Below are positions 60,896 to 64,000 of a DNA stretch of 64,000 nt, one piece after another. The stretch covers positions 1 to 64,000 of the forward strand of contig NZ_WHLY01000001.1 of NCBI RefSeq assembly GCF_009296315.1, in the 5' to 3' direction. Numbering within the stretch: the stretch's first letter is position 1; every line of letters begins with the position of its first letter. Under the pieces are notes generated by a model. The model searched no databases. It was not told the origin of the DNA and saw only the letters and a program-made list of their open reading frames with translations. A program made the position numbers and the translations under genes. Source of the DNA: Salmonirosea aquatica (lineage in GTDB: Bacteria; Bacteroidota; Bacteroidia; Cytophagales; Spirosomataceae).

Positions 60896-62106
60896 AAAAA
60901 TCAATCATTCTCTGCCTTCTGGCGTCGCTGCTGATTATACCTACTCCCGCCACCAGCCAAATCGAAACGATTATTAGCATGGGCCTTTCACTGCTGGGAA
61001 TTGGCGGGGGAAAAGACCCCTACGCCAAGGCCCGGTTATTGGAACTGAAAAAGATTCTGGATAAGAACAAGAAGGAGCTGGCCAAGCTTGCCCGTATCGA
61101 GGAAAGCGCGCAAGGTACCGAACTCTATACCCAGGCTCAATTGGAGATCAGCCGGAGCGTCGAGGAGTTGATGCGCTCCGTCTCGGAACTGAAAGCCATC
61201 CGTTCGCGCGACGGACAGATTCGCTTTAATGATTTGGTCGTGTTCAATCAGATTCAACAAGAGGTAAACCAGTACCTTAGCGGCTATGTGTCGGCAGCTT
61301 TCTTGCATCAACTTGAAAAGCAAATCGTCAACGGTGCCGCCCGGAACCACACCCTGGCCCATAACAGCGGCAGCAACATCTACGATCTGTTTTTTGGGAA
61401 ATCGGGACTGGATGCCAGGCAACCCGCCAACCTGACCGACCTGGGTACGGCACGGGGAGAGGAGGCTTTGCACCTGCTGCAATTCCAGACGGCGACCCAG
61501 AAAAAGAAAATTGTTCAGTCCCTGCTGTACTATAAGCTAGCCGATGAGCTGTACGCCCAATCCGTCACGCTGAACAATGCCTTAAATGACGAGCAAAATG
61601 GAACCGCGCTCGACATTGCCCGCCGCCTCCGGCAAACCATCATGCAAAGGATGTCTCAGTCCAGTATTCAGCAACTGATCAGCGATCCGCCTAATATTGG
61701 TTCCGGCTTCGATCTCATGTCGCTGGGTGACATGGGCAATCTACCGGACGCGATAGGTAGCCTATTTCAAACCATGCTAGATCAGGTAAACAACGACGCC
61801 CAAAGCTTTCTGTCGAGCATGGACGGAGCCTTCCAGAATCCGCAAATCATAGATCCGATGGCTCCCGATATGGGCTACTTCTCCGAACAGAACGCTCCGC
61901 GCGGCCTAAGACTGACGACCGGAGAACGGGCTTCCCTACAAAAGTCGGCAATGGACATGGCCACGCAAGCCGTGGAATACCGCCGAAAGGGTGATGCACT
62001 TATGGAGGAATCATTAGAAAAGACGCCCCTTCAACAAGTGTTCGAAATGAAACGCGCCCGCACTTATATGCAGGAATCGTATCGCTACCTTGACCTCTCT
62101 TTGTAA
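60892..62106 (+). CDS. Secreted helical conjugation accessory protein
   Basis: A 404-residue protein starting 4 bases inside traM. The signal peptide is clear (Ile-Ile-Leu-Cys-Leu-Leu-Ala-Ser...Ala-Thr-Ser-Gln). The mature part is largely helical with coiled-coil-like stretches (Ala-Arg-Leu-Leu-Glu-Leu-Lys-Lys-Ile-Leu-Asp-Lys), as in VirB5-type minor pilus or tip proteins. I cannot name the family with certainty, but it stands where Bacteroidota transfer operons carry such a component. Confidence 0.65.
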   Translation: MKKSIILCLLASLLIIPTPATSQIETIISMGLSLLGIGGGKDPYAKARLLELKKILDKNKKELAKLARIEESAQGTELYTQAQLEISRSVEELMRSVSELKAIRSRDGQIRFNDLVVFNQIQQEVNQYLSGYVSAAFLHQLEKQIVNGAARNHTLAHNSGSNIYDLFFGKSGLDARQPANLTDLGTARGEEALHLLQFQTATQKKKIVQSLLYYKLADELYAQSVTLNNALNDEQNGTALDIARRLRQTIMQRMSQSSIQQLISDPPNIGSGFDLMSLGDMGNLPDAIGSLFQTMLDQVNNDAQSFLSSMDGAFQNPQIIDPMAPDMGYFSEQNAPRGLRLTTGERASLQKSAMDMATQAVEYRRKGDALMEESLEKTPLQQVFEMKRARTYMQESYRYLDLSL

Positions 62107-62107
62107 T

Positions 62108-62782
62108 ATGAAAGATAACTCAGACATGAAGTCCCGCGCCAATCTGAACGGCAGCGCAGGTCTCAACGGATCCGCCGAAACCCATATAGCTAACGATCCG
62201 GCATCGAAAAAAAGCCAGCCAAAGGCTGCGGAGATAAACAAGATCAGGCGATTTTTGGAAAACCTGCGCCAAACTACTTCACAAGTCAAGGCAGATCAAG
62301 AGGAAGATTTGAAGCCTGGTCAGATACTAACTGCCAAGATATCCGCTATTATATCCAAGTACCCGTTTCAAACCATCGGCGGCTTGCTGGCTCTGTTACT
62401 GGTAATTGTCCTATTCAAGACCTTTTATCAAGGCAAGCACTGGCAAGCGAAGCGGACCGCCGAGGAGGCTTTTTACGTGGCCAACGAATACGCGCGCAAC
62501 AATAGCACTAACCTATACCCCTACCTCTCCAACGCCTTCCGCCGCGAAGTGCGCGAGCTACCGGGGCTCCTCCCCCTTTCCATGCAGAACGCCACACGCG
62601 GTGGCACCATTACCGCCGCCGAAGCCGTGGCCTTACGCGAAATCACGCCCGATTCCGTCGTTGTCGAGGTGAATTTGGTATTTGGTGGGGATAGTGGTAA
62701 GCCTGGGCTAAAAGAGAAATGCTTCCAGGCACTGGTGTATGAAAAAGAGCATTGGCGGCTGGGGCTGAGTTACAATCGGTAA
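62108..62782 (+). CDS. VirB8-like membrane protein of the transfer region
   Basis: A 224-residue protein, ATG at 62108 two bases behind the previous stop. A polar N-terminal 80 residues precede one membrane helix at about 85-107 (Gly-Gly-Leu-Leu-Ala-Leu-Leu-Leu-Val-Ile-Val-Leu-Phe), then a compact periplasmic domain with alternating helix and beta segments, like the NTF2-type domain of VirB8. With TraK this would be a second VirB8-like protein in the cluster. It is the last recognisable transfer gene in the window. Confidence 0.6.
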   Translation: MKDNSDMKSRANLNGSAGLNGSAETHIANDPASKKSQPKAAEINKIRRFLENLRQTTSQVKADQEEDLKPGQILTAKISAIISKYPFQTIGGLLALLLVIVLFKTFYQGKHWQAKRTAEEAFYVANEYARNNSTNLYPYLSNAFRREVRELPGLLPLSMQNATRGGTITAAEAVALREITPDSVVVEVNLVFGGDSGKPGLKEKCFQALVYEKEHWRLGLSYNR

Positions 62783-63121
62783 GCTTGACTGTGTGCTATT
62801 TTACCTATTGCATCTTTCGAGAGGCAAAATAGATTTGGATAACTATCACGCTCAAGGTGTAGAGTTTCGTATCTGATTAGTGAGGAGAACAGTCGCACCT
62901 CACCCATCGGTTATCCAATCCGTGTATCCTGTTTAAAAAAGCATGGTTGTAAAAGGAAACTCAATGTATTAGCGATGAGTAAGTCAAGGATTGCAGTTCC
63001 TGATTCGATCCGTATTTGTGATTCTTTCAAAATGGCTATCTTCTCGAAATTAGGGAAAATTTGAGGCTTATGCTATCTTAGTTTTTTATATAAAATGCTA
63101 ACCTAGCCAACCGCGGGCAAC
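62783..63121. other. Intergenic gap between transfer region and edge gene
   Basis: About 340 AT-rich bases with no open frame, RNA gene or repeat that I can identify. It likely holds the promoter of the right-edge gene. Confidence 0.35.
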
Positions 63122-64000
63122 TTGATTCATCCCACCCAAAAGACTCAACCAAACAAAGGCAAGCCAACCAGCGTCCGAGATTCCAATGCGGGTCATGACT
63201 TTCACATATTGTGGGCAACTCGAAAGGTTATTTCGATGCTTTCGCCCAATTCTCCGCTGACGTGTATCAAAGTCGAGGGGGTGTCACCAAGCGATATTGC
63301 CAATCTGTCGCCAGACGAAGAGCATTTCTTGGCCGCCGATTTGACTGAATATTATGGAGGTGAGGATTTTGCCACGGCAAGCAAGATTGTCATCTCTCAG
63401 CTAAAATACAGCACACGCCATCCTGATAAGCTCTGGACCTATGGTCGCTTATGCAAAAGACGTTCTGGGAATTCCAATGATTCAGTAATAGAGCGTCTTT
63501 CAGTTAGCTACCTAGATCTCTTGAAGGCTGGGTTCACTCAGAGAGATGTTGTTTTAAAGACAAAGATAAGATTGGTCAGTAATCAACCGCTTGCCCCTAA
63601 ACTCAAAAGATTAGTTGATACAATACATGCGGCTTTTTCGCTTCAGAATTCGCACCCTACCGATTTGAATGAATTGGTTATTAATCTGCCTGAGAATCCA
63701 GCATGGATCAGAAGGGATGTCCAAAAACTTTTTAGTCAGCTTACTTTGCAAGAGCCTGATTTCATCAGCTTCTTGAAGGTACTGGATCTCACAGGTTGTG
63801 GAGAAGACACTCGAATGGGACAGCATCTTAGTATGATGCAAGAGATTGGTCAGTCTGTGTCTACCGGCGGTAGGAACGACACCTTATTACAGTTAACCGA
63901 TCTGGTAAGGAAGGAGGCACTACCTGAAAAAGAGGATTCAACCGGACTGAATCGGGAGGATGTCTTAGCTCAGTTAGGTGTTCTTAACATGAAGGAATTG
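63122..64000 (+). CDS. DUF4297/Cap4-like nuclease-domain protein, truncated by window edge
   Basis: An open frame runs from about 63107 to the end without a stop. The ATG at 63236 gives 255 codons, but the frame upstream already reads Asp-Ser-Asn-Ala-Gly-His-Asp-Phe-His-Ile-Leu-Trp-Ala-Thr-Arg-Lys, which looks like the usual N-terminus of the family, so a TTG at 63122 may be the true start. Numbered from the ATG, Asp35/Glu38 and Ile-Ser-Gln55-Leu-Lys57-Tyr-Ser form a PD-(D/E)XK-type active site like that of DUF4297/Cap4 nucleases, followed by Asp-Lys-Leu-Trp-Thr-Tyr-Gly-Arg. These domains usually sit at the N-terminus of large NTPase or CBASS effectors. The rest lies beyond the window. Confidence 0.6.
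   Translation, partial: MIHPTQKTQPNKGKPTSVRDSNAGHDFHILWATRKVISMLSPNSPLTCIKVEGVSPSDIANLSPDEEHFLAADLTEYYGGEDFATASKIVISQLKYSTRHPDKLWTYGRLCKRRSGNSNDSVIERLSVSYLDLLKAGFTQRDVVLKTKIRLVSNQPLAPKLKRLVDTIHAAFSLQNSHPTDLNELVINLPENPAWIRRDVQKLFSQLTLQEPDFISFLKVLDLTGCGEDTRMGQHLSMMQEIGQSVSTGGRNDTLLQLTDLVRKEALPEKEDSTGLNREDVLAQLGVLNMKEL

Overview
The window looks like chromosome of a Bacteroidota bacterium, most likely a Cytophagales relative of Spirosoma or Dyadobacter. The pointers are CTnDOT-type conjugation genes (DUF4134/DUF4133/TraG/J/K/N/M), DUF6443 RHS-type surface proteins, TlpA-like lipoproteins, a DUF6624 protein and few Shine-Dalgarno sequences. No core housekeeping gene is visible, so the genus is an inference.

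Layout. (1) 1-6.3 kb, minus strand: three GC-rich secreted surface-protein genes, each split by several frameshifts, the last running off the left edge. (2) 6.3-9.1 kb: an empty stretch, then two AT-rich orphan genes associated with cassette-like inverted repeats. (3) 9.1-39.5 kb: a defence-rich block bounded by two inverted, same-length (1,065 bp) IS630-type elements. Inside are an IS110 element; an EVE-HNH modification-dependent endonuclease; a helicase/methylase/ATPase (Hma-like) system with a broken XRE controller; a tRNA 3' remnant with terminators; a six-gene operon built around a long prokaryotic Argonaute; a Septu-like PtuA/PtuB pair; a membrane alpha/beta hydrolase; a GNAT remnant; a TlpA-like lipoprotein; and a secreted orphan. 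(4) 39.6-48.5 kb: thioredoxin gene, two decayed genes, alpha/beta hydrolase, and an ABC/GntR/DUF2807/S41 operon with a likely GntR operator. (5) 49.3-62.8 kb: part of a conjugative element with a PD-(D/E)XK protein, DUF3846-like protein, SymE-like protein, ParA and traE-F-G-J-K-N-M plus accessory genes. No relaxase or coupling ATPase is seen. (6) 63.1 kb to the right edge: the start of a large gene with a DUF4297/Cap4-like nuclease domain, probably another defence effector.

The most interesting locus is 24,734-30,932. Six tightly packed plus-strand genes encode an ECF-type sigma factor, a small HTH-like protein, a Cas4-like Fe-S PD-(D/E)XK nuclease, a long pAgo with an apparently intact DEDX catalytic centre, a small helical protein and an M48-like HExxH metalloprotease. 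Neighbouring genes overlap by 1-59 bp or lie within a few bases, so they are probably co-transcribed. I infer a guide-dependent defence system with its own sigma factor and possibly a protease-operated switch. That combination is not one I know as a named system.
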